A DNA stretch of 45,201 nt. It comes from Solirubrobacteraceae bacterium (GTDB taxonomy: Bacteria > Actinomycetota > Thermoleophilia > Solirubrobacterales > Solirubrobacteraceae). Within the stretch, counting starts at the first letter, position 1. Each line of letters starts with the position of its first letter. A model generated the notes under the pieces. It saw only the letters and a list, made by a program, of their open reading frames with translations, made no database searches and had not been told where the DNA came from. Of this stretch, positions 32,261-40,631 are shown piece by piece. The stretch spans positions 1 to 45,201 of the forward strand of contig JAUXSD010000247.1 in the NCBI GenBank assembly GCA_030681525.1, in the 5' to 3' direction. Position numbers and translations under genes: made by a program.

Positions 32261-32298
32261 CCGCCCTGCGGTGATCGCTGGACCTCGCCGAACGGAGC

Positions 32299-32304
32299 TA
32301 GGAT
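32299..32304 (+). promoter_or_regulatory. -10 box TAGGAT, eight bases before ATG
   Basis: TANNNT hexamer ahead of the deiminase-like gene. AGGA within it could instead be a weak ribosome binding site. Confidence 0.35.
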
Positions 32305-32312
32305 CGCAACCG

Positions 32313-33656
32313 ATGGCCGACGACCCGCCGCCACTGCGTCCGCGCCACCACCCGCCGGTCGCCGGCGAGATCCACCGCCGGGACGCCGACCTGCCCGACG
32401 ACGTGCGCCGCGCCCGGCTGCGCACGGCCGCCGTCGCGGCCTCGATCGCCGGCACGCGGCCGTCGGCGCCATCGCTCGTGGCCAGCGGCCAGGGCGCGAT
32501 CGCCCGGCTGCTGCTCACGATCCCGAGCTACGCGGTCGAGGGCGGCGCGCGCAACCCGTACGGCGTCGTCTACCGCGACCTCCTCGCCAAGCTGCCGGCG
32601 GACACCGAGCTCGTGATCCTCACCCACGACGGCGTCGCCGACGAGGTGCGCGGCTGGCTCGCCGGCGCGGGACGGACGACCGCGGGACGCGACACCGTCG
32701 TCGCGACCGACGACTTCCTGGGCTTCTCGGTCTGGGCGGAGGATCCCTACGTGGTGATCTCCCACGACGCCGCCGGGCAGCCGGGCGGATCGCACGCGTT
32801 CGTCGAGCCGGCGGCGTTCCCGCGCTACGGCGACGCGCTCGTCGCCGACCAGGTCACGGGCGCCGCGGGGATCGACCTCTTCCAGGCGCCGCTGCACCTG
32901 CAGGGCGGCAACGTCCTCATCGGCGACGACTTCTTCTTCATCGGCATCGACTACCCGCTGCTGACGTTCGCCGAGGGGATCCTGACCGCGCCGGCGCCGG
33001 CCGGTGAGGACGCGCTCGTGCGCGAGGTCTACCGCCGCTACCTCGACGCCGAGCGCACCTTCGTCCCGGTCGGCACGACGCTGCCGGTGCCGGCCGCCGA
33101 GCGGCGCGAGTTTCGCCTGCAGGGCGCCACCTGGGTCGAGGATCTCTACGGCGGCAACGCGCCCGGCACACGCCAGCCGATCTTCCACATCGACATGTTC
33201 GTGAGCCTGGCCGGCCGCGGCGACGACGGCCGCGCACGCGTGCTCGTCGGCGATCCGCGCGAGGCGGCGCGCCTGACGAACGAGCCGCTGCAGCCGCACG
33301 CGATGGCGCCGGTGTTCGACGACATCGCCCGGGACCTCGCGCGCCGCGGCTTCGCGGTCACCCGCACGCCGCTGCCGCTCGTGTACTCCGACGATCCCGA
33401 CGCGCGCGTGCGCTCGTGGTACTTCGCGACCTCCAACAACGTCCTCGTCCACGCGCCGCAGGGGGCCCGGCCGACGGTCTACCTCCCGACGTACGCGCAC
33501 GGGCCGTTCGCCGGCGCGCTTGCCGCGACCGACCGCCGCAACGCGGAGATCTGGGCGGGCCTGGGCTACGACGTCGTCGCGCTGGAGGACTTCCATCCGT
33601 TCGCGATCAACCTCGGCGCCGCGCACTGCATCAAGAAGTACCTGGCGCGCGGCTGA
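32313..33656 (+). CDS. Agmatine deiminase / peptidylarginine deiminase-like enzyme
   Basis: 447 residues from ATG 32313. It belongs to the guanidino-modifying superfamily: WAEDP at 141-145 (guanidinium-binding Asp), LQGGNVLIGD at 196-205, the catalytic His292 in FHIDMF and a nucleophile Cys439 in AAHCI close to the C-terminus. In agmatine deiminases the Cys motif is GGGIHCIT; here the preceding glycines are missing (NLGAAHC) and the chain ends eight residues later, so it resembles the PAD-like subgroup and its substrate is open. Deimination would yield a citrulline or carbamoyl product and ammonia. It is the second superfamily member in this window, after the fusion at 14.8 kb, but is not linked to it. 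Confidence 0.75.
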   Translation: MADDPPPLRPRHHPPVAGEIHRRDADLPDDVRRARLRTAAVAASIAGTRPSAPSLVASGQGAIARLLLTIPSYAVEGGARNPYGVVYRDLLAKLPADTELVILTHDGVADEVRGWLAGAGRTTAGRDTVVATDDFLGFSVWAEDPYVVISHDAAGQPGGSHAFVEPAAFPRYGDALVADQVTGAAGIDLFQAPLHLQGGNVLIGDDFFFIGIDYPLLTFAEGILTAPAPAGEDALVREVYRRYLDAERTFVPVGTTLPVPAAERREFRLQGATWVEDLYGGNAPGTRQPIFHIDMFVSLAGRGDDGRARVLVGDPREAARLTNEPLQPHAMAPVFDDIARDLARRGFAVTRTPLPLVYSDDPDARVRSWYFATSNNVLVHAPQGARPTVYLPTYAHGPFAGALAATDRRNAEIWAGLGYDVVALEDFHPFAINLGAAHCIKKYLARG

Positions 33657-33733
33657 GCGCCGCCGGTCGCGTGCGCCCCTCAGCGCATGGGTAGCGCTCG
33701 CCTGAACGACCACCCGACCGAAACGGAGCACCG

Positions 33734-34030
33734 ATGTCCCCGATCGAGCAGATCATCACGATCGACCCCGACGAGATCCGCGGCTGGGCGGAGGAGCGCG
33801 ACGCCAAGCCCATGAAGAAGCGCGGCACGGGCCACAGCGGGATGGACCCGGCGGTCCTCGACCTGGCGTTCCCCGGCCAGGACGACCCGTCGCTCGAGCC
33901 GCTCGGGTGGGAGGACTGGTTCAGCGAGCTCGACGAGCAGCGCCTCGCGGCGGTCCTCTGGGGCGAGGGCGCCGAGAGCACGATCAAGGTCATGCGCCGC
34001 GACCGGGTCGTGATGACCGAGCGCAGGTGA
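33734..34030 (+). CDS. Conserved hypothetical protein
   Basis: 98 residues from ATG 33734, behind GGAG. Residues ~10-30 (ITIDPDEIRGWAEERDAKP) and ~58-70 (GWEDWFSELDEQ) resemble, from memory, a small actinobacterial family with a HDEIRRWAEERGG start and a WDEFFEKFDE later on. It is a soluble, mixed alpha-beta protein without a signal. Convergent with the epimerase gene, the two stop codons being three bases apart. Function unknown. Confidence 0.65.
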   Translation: MSPIEQIITIDPDEIRGWAEERDAKPMKKRGTGHSGMDPAVLDLAFPGQDDPSLEPLGWEDWFSELDEQRLAAVLWGEGAESTIKVMRRDRVVMTERR

Positions 34031-34033
34031 GCG

Positions 34034-35089
34034 TCAGCCGCGCGAGCGGGCGCCGACGCCCGTGAGGAACTCGCGCACCCGCAGCGGGCCGGCGTTGCCG
34101 GCCTCCAGCGGTGCGGTGTCCAGGCCGTCGCCGCGGCGCATCGCGTCGATGAGCTCCAGCAGCGCCTCGCCGGCGGTTCGCGTCGGGGTCCAGCCGAGCT
34201 CCTCGCGCGCCCGCGTCGTGTCCATCAGCGGCACGCCGAGCGCGAGATCCAGCCAGCCCGGCGGGGTCGGCTGCAGGCGCAGCTTCCAGGAGGCATCGAC
34301 GACCGCGCGCAGCACGCGCGGCGCCACCGGGACGGGCCGGGCCTCGAGCAGGCGTGCCAGCTCGGGCGGGTCGAGCACGGGCTCGGCGGCGATGTTGAAC
34401 GCGCCGCGCACGTCGCGGGTCAGCGCCAGGTGATAGGCCGCGCCGACGTCGAAGGAGTGCACGGCCTGGAAGCGCAGCCGCTCCATCGCCGGCACGATCG
34501 GAATGAGCCGGCGGCGCAGCAGCGGGGTCGGCAGCAGCGGTCCGGCGAACAGCCGCCGGATGCCGGAGGCGGCCTCGCCCTTGAAGATGAGCCCCGGCCG
34601 CAGGCGCACGACGCGGATGTCCGGGTGGGCGGCCTCGAAGCCGTCGAGGATCGCCTCGACGTCGGACTTGTCGCGCGAGTAGAAGGACGTCGGGATGCCG
34701 CCGGTCGGCCAGCTCTCGTCGACCGCGCGGTCCTTCGGCCCGGGCGAATACGCGCCGACCGACGACGCGTAGACGATCGTGCCGACGCCTGCCGCCGCCG
34801 CCGCCTCGAACACGCGCCGCGAGCCGTCGACGTTGACGCTGCGGGTCGTCGCGCGGTCACGCGAGGGCTGGATCAGCCAGGCGAGGTGGACGATGGCGTC
34901 GGCGCCGCGAAACGCCGCCGCGAGGTCATCGGTGACGACGTCCGCACAGACCCAGGTCGTGCGCGGGAACGAGAGCTGCGGGCGGCGGCGGGCGATGCCG
35001 ACGATCTCGTCGATCGCCGGGTCCTCGGCGAGCGCGCGCAGCACGCTCGTGCCGACGTTGCCGGTGGCGCCGAGGACCGCGACGCGCAT
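34034..35089 (-). CDS. NAD-dependent epimerase/dehydratase (extended SDR)
   Basis: 351 residues from ATG 35089. Rossmann motif GATGNVG at 8-14, YASSVGAYSPG near 107 and a YSRDK catalytic pair (Tyr, Lys four residues later) near 142 are typical of extended SDRs. The C-terminal half contains the substrate lobe with FQAVHSFDVGAAY and FNIAAEP. Most relatives act on nucleotide sugars; this divergent type is also found in atypical roles, so the substrate is not assignable. No sugar operon surrounds it. Confidence 0.82.
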   Translation of the reverse strand: MRVAVLGATGNVGTSVLRALAEDPAIDEIVGIARRRPQLSFPRTTWVCADVVTDDLAAAFRGADAIVHLAWLIQPSRDRATTRSVNVDGSRRVFEAAAAAGVGTIVYASSVGAYSPGPKDRAVDESWPTGGIPTSFYSRDKSDVEAILDGFEAAHPDIRVVRLRPGLIFKGEAASGIRRLFAGPLLPTPLLRRRLIPIVPAMERLRFQAVHSFDVGAAYHLALTRDVRGAFNIAAEPVLDPPELARLLEARPVPVAPRVLRAVVDASWKLRLQPTPPGWLDLALGVPLMDTTRAREELGWTPTRTAGEALLELIDAMRRGDGLDTAPLEAGNAGPLRVREFLTGVGARSRG

Positions 35090-35256
35090 CAGCGCGCGTC
35101 CTGACGGTCGGCGGGTGCAAGGCGGGTTGTCACGACATGGGCGCTACCCGCGGGCCGCGCCCCGCCAACGCCGGATCGCCGCTGCACAGCAATAGGGGGG
35201 GATGCCGCGACAGGCGCTGGGTAACAGATCGGACAGCCCAACCCACCACCGAGGAG

Positions 35257-35334
35257 GTGCTGCTGACGAGCAGCAGGCCGACCGGCCACGTCACCGGCAC
35301 CCCGGACAAGGACGACGACATCGCGCATGGCTGA
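35257..35334 (+). pseudogene. Possible N-terminal fragment of a conserved small protein
   Basis: A frame ending at TGA 35334 contains SSRPTGHVTGTPDKDDDIAHG. As I recall, the RPTGHVTGTPDK segment is the N-terminus of a conserved ~90-residue actinobacterial protein, here cut off after about 25 residues. GAGGAGGTG directly upstream could serve initiation at GTG 35257 or CTG 35263. The stop overlaps the ATG of the next gene (35327), so it might also work as a leader peptide for it. Low certainty. Confidence 0.3.
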
Positions 35335-35545
35335 CGAGGACACGAACAAGCAGGCCCCGCCGCACGACAGCGAGGCGAGCGAGCCGCTGGGGCCGATGAC
35401 CCCCGACGACGAGACGGAGCTCGGCGACACGCCCGAGGCCCACGACGAGATCACGCCGCACGACCTGCCGCTCGATCACCCCGGCCGCGACGAGGCCGAA
35501 CGCCAGGCCGGCAGCGGCGAGGGCACCGTCCGCGGAAACACCTGA
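35327..35545 (+). CDS. Small acidic disordered protein
   Basis: 72 residues from ATG 35327, with 20 Asp/Glu and five His, many Pro and no hydrophobic core. Blocks such as GPMTPDDETELGDTPEAHDEITPHDLPLDHPGRDEAER look like a conserved but disordered actinobacterial protein. It may be a stress or spore-type small protein or bind metals through His/Asp; nothing decides. It overlaps the end of the fragment upstream by eight bases. Confidence 0.55.
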   Translation: MADEDTNKQAPPHDSEASEPLGPMTPDDETELGDTPEAHDEITPHDLPLDHPGRDEAERQAGSGEGTVRGNT

Positions 35546-35584
35546 GAGCGCCCTGCCGGCGCGCCGTGATGCGCGGCGCGCTGG

Positions 35585-35590
35585 CAGACT
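35585..35590 (+). promoter_or_regulatory. -10-like box CAGACT, seven bases before ATG
   Basis: The same hexamer occurs six bases before the GT2 gene (39455-39460). Leaderless-type spacing to the CHAD gene start. Confidence 0.4.
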
Positions 35591-35597
35591 GGGCGCT

Positions 35598-37145
35598 ATG
35601 GACGGCCAGCAGACGCAGCTGCAGCTGCCTGACGGCATCGACGCCGCGGGCGCGGCCGATCGGCTGGCCGCGCACGTCGCGGTCGTCACGCACCGCGCGC
35701 ACCGCGCCGACCGCACGTTCTGGGACACGTTCGACGGCCGCCTGCACGCGGCCGGCCTCGTCCTCGTCGACAACGGCAGCCGCTTCGCGCTGGTCGACGG
35801 CGCCACGTACGCCGAGCAGGCCGCCGCCGACCACGCGCGCGGGCTGCGCCGGCTCGCTGCGGTCGACCTGCCCGCCGGACCGCTGCGCGAGCGCCTGGAG
35901 CCGCTCGTCGAGATGCGCGTCCTCACGCCGGTCGTGCGCGTCCGCAGCCGGCTGCTGCCGATCAACGTGCTCGACGAGCTCGGCAAGGTCGTCGTGCGCC
36001 TGCAGGCCGAGGAGCCGACGGTCGTCGCGGGCGGCGACGCCAAGATCGCATTGCGCCCCCGCCTGAACGTCGTCGGCGTGCGGGGCTACGACACCGAGTA
36101 CGAACGGGTGCTCGCGCGGCTGACCGGCGACCTCGACCTGCAACCGGTCACCGAGCTGCTGCACGACGAGGCCGTCGCGGCGATCGGCGCGACGCCCGGC
36201 GGGACGTCCTCCAAGCTGCGCGTGACCCTGCTGCCCGACACGCGGGCCGACGCCGCCGCCGTGACGATCCTGCGCCGGCTGCTGGAGATCATCGAGGTCA
36301 ACCTGCCCGGCACGCTCGCCGGCCTCGACAGCGAGTACCTGCACGACCTGCGCGTCGCGGTGCGCCGCTCGCGGGCGCTGCAGCGCGAGCTGCGCGGCGT
36401 CTTCGCGCCCGAGCCGCTGCGGGTGTTCCGCGACGGCTTTCGCGAGCTGCAGGTCCTGACCGGGCCGACGCGCGACCTCGACGTCCAGTTGCTGGAGTTC
36501 GCGGACCTCGCCGCGACGCTCCCACCCGACGCCGCGCCGGACGTGGCGCCGCTGCGCGAGCTGCTCGAGCTGCGCCTGGCCGCCGAGCGGGCGAAGATGG
36601 TGCGCGACCTCGAGTCCGAGCGCACGCGCGCGCTGCTCGACAACTGGCGCGTCTTCCTCGACGTGCTCGTCGCCGCGCCGGAGGAGGACCGGCCCGACGC
36701 GGCGCGGCCGGTCGCCGACGTGGCGGGCGAGCGGATCGCCACGGTCTACGGGCGGATGGTGAAGATGGGCCGCGCGATCGAGCCCGACAGCCCGCACGAG
36801 GCGCTGCACGACCTGCGCAAGAAGGGCAAGGAGCTGCGCTACCTGCTCGAGTTCTTCGCCTCGCTGTATCCGCCGGAGGTCGTCAAGCCGATGGTCGCGA
36901 CGCTGAAGGCGCTGCAGGACGTGCTCGGCCGCTTCCAGGATCGCGAGGTGCAGGCCGACGCGCTGCGGGCGCTCGGAGACGAGATCGCGGCGCTGGACGG
37001 CGGGGCCGCGGCGCTCATGGCGATGGGCGTGCTGGTCCAGCGCCTCGGCGAGGAGCAGGCGCAGGCCCGCGAGCAGTTCGCCGAGCGCTTCGCGCAGTTC
37101 GCCGCCAAGCCGCAGCGCAAGCTCGTGACGAAGACCTTCGGGTGA
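35598..37145 (+). CDS. CYTH-like/CHAD-domain protein (polyphosphate binding)
   Basis: 515 residues from ATG 35598. The first ~240 residues are a degenerate CYTH-like region without the ExExK motif, so it is probably not catalytic. The CHAD domain (~250-510) is helical, with the conserved His/Arg/Lys faces LHDLRVAVRRSRAL near residue 250 and LHDLRKKGKELRYLLEFF near 395, which bind polyphosphate in known CHAD proteins (phosins). Its stop overlaps the ParA gene start (GTGA), so the two are made together. It should sit on cytoplasmic polyphosphate granules. Confidence 0.88.
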   Translation: MDGQQTQLQLPDGIDAAGAADRLAAHVAVVTHRAHRADRTFWDTFDGRLHAAGLVLVDNGSRFALVDGATYAEQAAADHARGLRRLAAVDLPAGPLRERLEPLVEMRVLTPVVRVRSRLLPINVLDELGKVVVRLQAEEPTVVAGGDAKIALRPRLNVVGVRGYDTEYERVLARLTGDLDLQPVTELLHDEAVAAIGATPGGTSSKLRVTLLPDTRADAAAVTILRRLLEIIEVNLPGTLAGLDSEYLHDLRVAVRRSRALQRELRGVFAPEPLRVFRDGFRELQVLTGPTRDLDVQLLEFADLAATLPPDAAPDVAPLRELLELRLAAERAKMVRDLESERTRALLDNWRVFLDVLVAAPEEDRPDAARPVADVAGERIATVYGRMVKMGRAIEPDSPHEALHDLRKKGKELRYLLEFFASLYPPEVVKPMVATLKALQDVLGRFQDREVQADALRALGDEIAALDGGAAALMAMGVLVQRLGEEQAQAREQFAERFAQFAAKPQRKLVTKTFG

Positions 37146-37897
37146 CCATGGCCACCACCGTCGCGCTCTACAACATCAAGGGAGGCGTCGGCAAGACCTC
37201 GGCTGCGGTGAACCTCGCGTGGGCCGCCGCCGACGAGGGCGCGCGCGTGCTGCTGTGGGACCTCGACCCGCAGGGCGCGGCCAGCTACCTGCTGCGCATC
37301 CGGCCGAAGGTGCGCGGCGGCGGCGCCAAGCTCGTGCGCGGCAAGAGCGATCCGGCCGCGCTGCTGAAGGGCTCCGACCACCCGCGCCTGGACCTGCTGC
37401 CGGCCGACTTCTCCTACCGCAACCTGGACCTCGCGCTCGACGCGACGAAGCGCCCGACGCAGGGCCTGGCCCGGGTCCTCGCGCCGCTCGCCGGCGACTA
37501 CGACTACGTCTTCCTCGACTGCGCGCCGGCGATCTCGCTGGCCTCCGAGAGCGTCTTCGCCGCGGCCGACGTGCTGCTCGTGCCGCTCATCCCGACGCCG
37601 CTGTCGCTGCGCACCTACGACCAGCTGCGCGGCTTCGTCAGCACCGAGGTGGCCAAGCCGCGGCCGCGGATCCTCGCGTTTCTCTCGATGACCGACGGGC
37701 GCAAGGCCCTGCATCGCAGCGTCGCCGAGGAGCTGGCCGGCGACGCCGGCGTGCTCGCCTCGGCGATCCCGGCGGCGAGCGATGTCGAGCGGATGGGCTT
37801 GCAGCGCCGCGCGCTGGCGCAGTTCGCCCCCCACGGCCGCGCGGCGCGCGCATACGGCGCGCTGTGGACGGAGCTGCGCGGCCGGCTGGCCGACTAG
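37142..37897 (+). CDS. ParA-family ATPase
   Basis: 251 residues from GTG 37142, overlapping the CHAD gene stop; ATG 37148 is an alternative two codons later. The deviant Walker A motif KGGVGKTS at residues 14-21, Walker A' WDLDPQG near 39 and Walker B YVFLDCAP near 122 are complete. The protein has no helix-turn-helix and no ParB gene follows, so it is not an ordinary chromosome-partition ParA; orphan ParA proteins position cargos such as carboxysomes or granules on the nucleoid. Coupling to a CHAD protein suggests the cargo is polyphosphate granules. That is inference. Confidence 0.88.
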   Translation: MTMATTVALYNIKGGVGKTSAAVNLAWAAADEGARVLLWDLDPQGAASYLLRIRPKVRGGGAKLVRGKSDPAALLKGSDHPRLDLLPADFSYRNLDLALDATKRPTQGLARVLAPLAGDYDYVFLDCAPAISLASESVFAAADVLLVPLIPTPLSLRTYDQLRGFVSTEVAKPRPRILAFLSMTDGRKALHRSVAEELAGDAGVLASAIPAASDVERMGLQRRALAQFAPHGRAARAYGALWTELRGRLAD

Positions 37898-38507
37898 GAC
37901 GGCGGCAGCGCCTGCGCGAGCAGCCGCCGGATCGCGGCACGGCCCTGCGCGAACGCCGCCGGGTCGCGGCTGATGCGGTAGCGGTGGTTGGCGGCGGTCA
38001 GCAGCGCGTGCAGCTCGAAGGCGAGCTGGGCGGGATCGGCGCCGTCGGGGAGCGCGTCGCGCAGCGCCCGCTCGAGCGCGCCGATCTGGCGCTCGATGGC
38101 GGTGGCGAGCGCGTCGTGCACCGGTCCCTCGCGGTTGGCGAACTCCATCCCCGCGGTGAGGAAGGGGCAGCCGCCGGGGAAGACCTCGCGCTCGTAGTAG
38201 GAGATCCAACGCTCGAGCAACGGCTCGATGCCGTCGTCGCCCGGTGCGAGGACGTGCTCCTCGAAGATCGTCCAGGCGCAGTCGATCGTCGCGAGCTGGA
38301 GGTCCTGCTTCGATGTGAAGTACGCGTACAGGCCGCTCTTGCTCATCCCCATCGCGCGGCGAGGCGACCGATCGAGACCTGTTCGAGACCATCGATCGAG
38401 GCCAGCTCGCCCGCGCGCCGGAGGATCTGGCCGCGCAGGCGCGGGCCGCGGACGCGCGGCAGCCGCAGCTGGGGCAGAGGCGGGATCTGTGGTTCGCCGA
38501 CCACGCG
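37894..38507 (-). pseudogene. TetR-family regulator split by a frameshift in its DNA-binding domain
   Basis: From GTG 38507 (minus) the frame reads a good TetR N-terminus: GPRLRGQILRRAGELASIDG then EQVSIGRLAA, and stops at TGA just after. The next frame continues exactly as the recognition helix and body of the same protein: MGMSKSGLYAYFTSKQDL, then FPGGCPFLTAGMEF and a TetR C-terminal core, to TAG at 37894. One missing base near 38353-38356 (between GCG and ATGGGG) accounts for it. Restored, it would be ~203 residues of normal length. It is divergent from the sigma factor gene with an operator-like palindrome between. Either a recent pseudogene or a sequence error. Confidence 0.8.
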
Positions 38508-38546
38508 CCCAGCGTATTCCCAGAGGCAACGAAGCGCTAATGATTT

Positions 38547-38562
38547 GCACGAACGGTCGTGC
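38547..38562. promoter_or_regulatory. TetR-type operator GCACGA-ACGG-TCGTGC
   Basis: A perfect inverted repeat 40 bases upstream of the TetR gene start and directly abutting a -10-like TAACGT (38563-38568) of the sigma gene. The ACGA/TCGT core is common in TetR-family operators. It could let the regulator control both itself and the sigma gene. Confidence 0.6.
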
Positions 38563-38568
38563 TAACGT
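38563..38568 (+). promoter_or_regulatory. -10 box TAACGT, eight bases before GTG
   Basis: TANNNT hexamer upstream of the sigma factor GTG at 38577, touching the palindrome at 38547-38562. No ribosome binding site in between. Confidence 0.4.
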
Positions 38569-38576
38569 CGGGTTCG

Positions 38577-39431
38577 GTGAAGGGAGGCCAACAGCCGCTC
38601 GGCCAGGGCGCGACCGATGCGCTCGACCTGTTTCTGCGCGACATCCGCGGGATCCGGCTGCTGCGGCCCGACGAGGAGATCATGCTCGCGCATCGCATCG
38701 CTCGTGGCGACCTGCGGGCGAAGGAGCGCATGGTGGAGGCCAACCTGCGCCTCGTCGTCTCGATCGCCAAGCGCTACCGCGGGCAGGGGCTGCCGTTCCT
38801 CGACCTCATCCAGGAGGGCACGCTCGGGCTGATCCGCGCCGTCGAGAAGTTCGATCCTGCGAAGGGCTTTCGCTTCTCGACCTACGCCACGTGGTGGATC
38901 CGCCAGGCCATCGCCCGCGCGCTCGCCGACAAGGCGCGCACGATCCGGATCCCGGTCAACCTCAACGAGCAGCTGAAGGCCGTCCAGGCCGCCGAGCGGT
39001 ACCTGTCCGGCGCGCTCGGGCGCGATCCGACGGTCGAGGAGATCGCCACGGAGGCGCGCCTGCCGACGCCGCACGTCATGGCGCTGCGCGCCTGGGCCCA
39101 GGCGCCGGTGTCGCTCGAGCAGCCCGTCGGCGACGACGGCGGCTCGGTGCTCGGCGAGTTCATCGCCGACGACCACACCCCGTCGGCGTTCGAGGCCGCT
39201 TCGGCCGGTTTCTACGTCGACGCCGTGCGCCGCATGCTCGACACGCTCAACGAGCGCGAGCGGCGCGTGCTCGAGTTGCGCTACGGCCTGTGCGGCGAGG
39301 AGCCCTGCACGGCGACCGAGGTGTCGCGCCGCTTCAACGTCTCGCGCGAGCGCATCCGCCAGATCGAGTCGCGCTCGCTGTCAAAGCTCGAGCGGCTGGC
39401 GGCGGACGACACGCTGCGCGAGCTGCTGTAG
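38577..39431 (+). CDS. Sigma-70 family RNA polymerase sigma factor, primary-like (group 2)
   Basis: 284 residues from GTG 38577; GTG 38559 would add six. Regions 1.2 to 4.2 are present: [16 protein letters not shown] and [27 protein letters not shown] (1.2-2.1), the -10 reading part [19 protein letters not shown] (2.3-2.4), region 3 with [12 protein letters not shown], and the -35 reading helix [19 protein letters not shown] (4.2). Region 1.1 is absent, so it is a non-essential RpoD paralogue rather than the housekeeping factor. Regulated possibly by the divergent TetR gene through the shared operator. The carotenoid genes nearby may belong to its regulon, which is speculative. Confidence 0.9.
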   Translation: MKGGQQPLGQGATDALDLFLRDIRGIRLLRPDEEIMLAHRIARGDLRAKERMVEANLRLVVSIAKRYRGQGLPFLDLIQEGTLGLIRAVEKFDPAKGFRFSTYATWWIRQAIARALADKARTIRIPVNLNEQLKAVQAAERYLSGALGRDPTVEEIATEARLPTPHVMALRAWAQAPVSLEQPVGDDGGSVLGEFIADDHTPSAFEAASAGFYVDAVRRMLDTLNERERRVLELRYGLCGEEPCTATEVSRRFNVSRERIRQIESRSLSKLERLAADDTLRELL

Positions 39432-39454
39432 CGGCGCACGGTCCGCGCGAGCGG

Positions 39455-39460
39455 CAGACT
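39455..39460 (+). promoter_or_regulatory. -10-like box CAGACT, six bases before ATC start
   Basis: Same hexamer and nearly the same distance as in front of the CHAD gene. It positions transcription start on the ATC at 39467, in frame with the GT2 protein. Confidence 0.45.
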
Positions 39461-39466
39461 GCGGCG

Positions 39467-40600
39467 ATCGCCGCTTTCCGCCAGACCCGCCGGCGCGCGT
39501 TCCTCGCCGCGCAGTCCGCCGCCGCCGCGGTCCTCTCCGCCCGCTTCGCCCGCGGCCGCCGGCGCCGTGCGCCGCTGGCCGGCGGTGCCCCCGCGCCGGC
39601 GGAGCCGGTCTCGATCGTCATCCCCGCGCGTGACGAGGCGGCGCGGCTCGGTCCGTGCCTGGAGGGGCTGCGGGACGTCGCGGCCGAGGTCCTCGTCGTC
39701 GACGACCGGTCGACCGACGGAACCGCCGAGCTCGCCCGCGCCCACGGCGCCCGGATTATCGAGGGGGCCGAGCTGCCGGCCGGCTGGATCGGCAAGTCGT
39801 GGGCGATGCAGCAGGGCCTGGAGGCGGCGACGGGCGACTGGGTGATCTTCCTCGACGCCGACACGCGGCCGCGGCCAGGGCTGGTCGCGGCGCTCGTCGA
39901 GGCGGCCGGCCCGTACGACCTGCTCAGCGCCGCCCCGCGCTTCGTCTGCGAGAGCGCCGCCGAGCGGATGCTGCATCCGGCGATGGCGGCGACGCTGCCC
40001 TACCGGCTCGGTCCGCTTGACATCGAGGGCTGGCAGCCCAGCCCGCGGCGCGCGCTGGCCAACGGGCAGTGCGTCGTCGTCCGCCGCGAGCCGTTTCTCG
40101 CGTCCGGCGGCTGGGAGCGGGTGGCCGGCAACCTCTCCGAGGACGTCGCGCTGGCCCGCTCGCTGCGAGCGGACGGCGCCCGGGTCGGCTTCGCCGACGC
40201 CGCCGACCTGCTCGAGGTGCGCATGTACGCCTCCGCGCGCGAGACCTGGACGGGCTGGGGGCGCTCGCTGATGGGGTCGGGCGCGACGCCTCCGCTGCAG
40301 CAGGCCGGCGACGTCGCGCTGCTGTGGCTGACGCTGGCCCTGCCCCTGCCGCGCCTCGCCAGCCGGCGCGGGACGCCGCTGGACGCGCTCCTCGTAGCCG
40401 TCCGGCTGGCGATCCACGTCGCTCTGGCGCGCGGGTACGCCAAGCCGCGCGGCCTGCCGTACGCGCTCGCGCCGCTCGCCGACCTGCCGGTCACGGCGTG
40501 GCTGACGTGGAGCGCGCTGCGCCCGTCGCGGCGCTGGCGCGGACGGACCTACCACGCGGCGGCGGCGCGGGGGGCCGGCGCAGCCGCGGCGGGCTCGTAG
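39467..40600 (+). CDS. Family 2 glycosyltransferase, carotenoid-cluster type, apparent ATC start
   Basis: About 377 residues. The GT2 domain starts with [20 protein letters not shown], has [20 protein letters not shown] (DxD) and [13 protein letters not shown], followed by two C-terminal membrane segments (~285-345). The plan resembles glycosyltransferases that decorate carotenoids (CruC/CrtQ types). The frame has no ATG, GTG or TTG between the sigma gene and residue ~113. The sequence upstream of the GT domain ([20 protein letters not shown]) looks coding, so ATC 39467, six bases after a -10 box, is the best start; CTG 39575 is the alternative. It probably glycosylates the hydroxyl made by the CruF-type hydratase. 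Confidence 0.75.
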   Translation: MAAFRQTRRRAFLAAQSAAAAVLSARFARGRRRRAPLAGGAPAPAEPVSIVIPARDEAARLGPCLEGLRDVAAEVLVVDDRSTDGTAELARAHGARIIEGAELPAGWIGKSWAMQQGLEAATGDWVIFLDADTRPRPGLVAALVEAAGPYDLLSAAPRFVCESAAERMLHPAMAATLPYRLGPLDIEGWQPSPRRALANGQCVVVRREPFLASGGWERVAGNLSEDVALARSLRADGARVGFADAADLLEVRMYASARETWTGWGRSLMGSGATPPLQQAGDVALLWLTLALPLPRLASRRGTPLDALLVAVRLAIHVALARGYAKPRGLPYALAPLADLPVTAWLTWSALRPSRRWRGRTYHAAAARGAGAAAAGS

Positions 40601-40619
40601 CCGCGGCGCGCGACGGGCG

Positions 40620-40625
40620 CATACT
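40620..40625 (+). promoter_or_regulatory. -10-like box CATACT, six bases before ATG
   Basis: Leaderless-type spacing to the CrtA-like gene at 40632. No ribosome binding site. Confidence 0.4.
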
Positions 40626-40631
40626 GGACCG

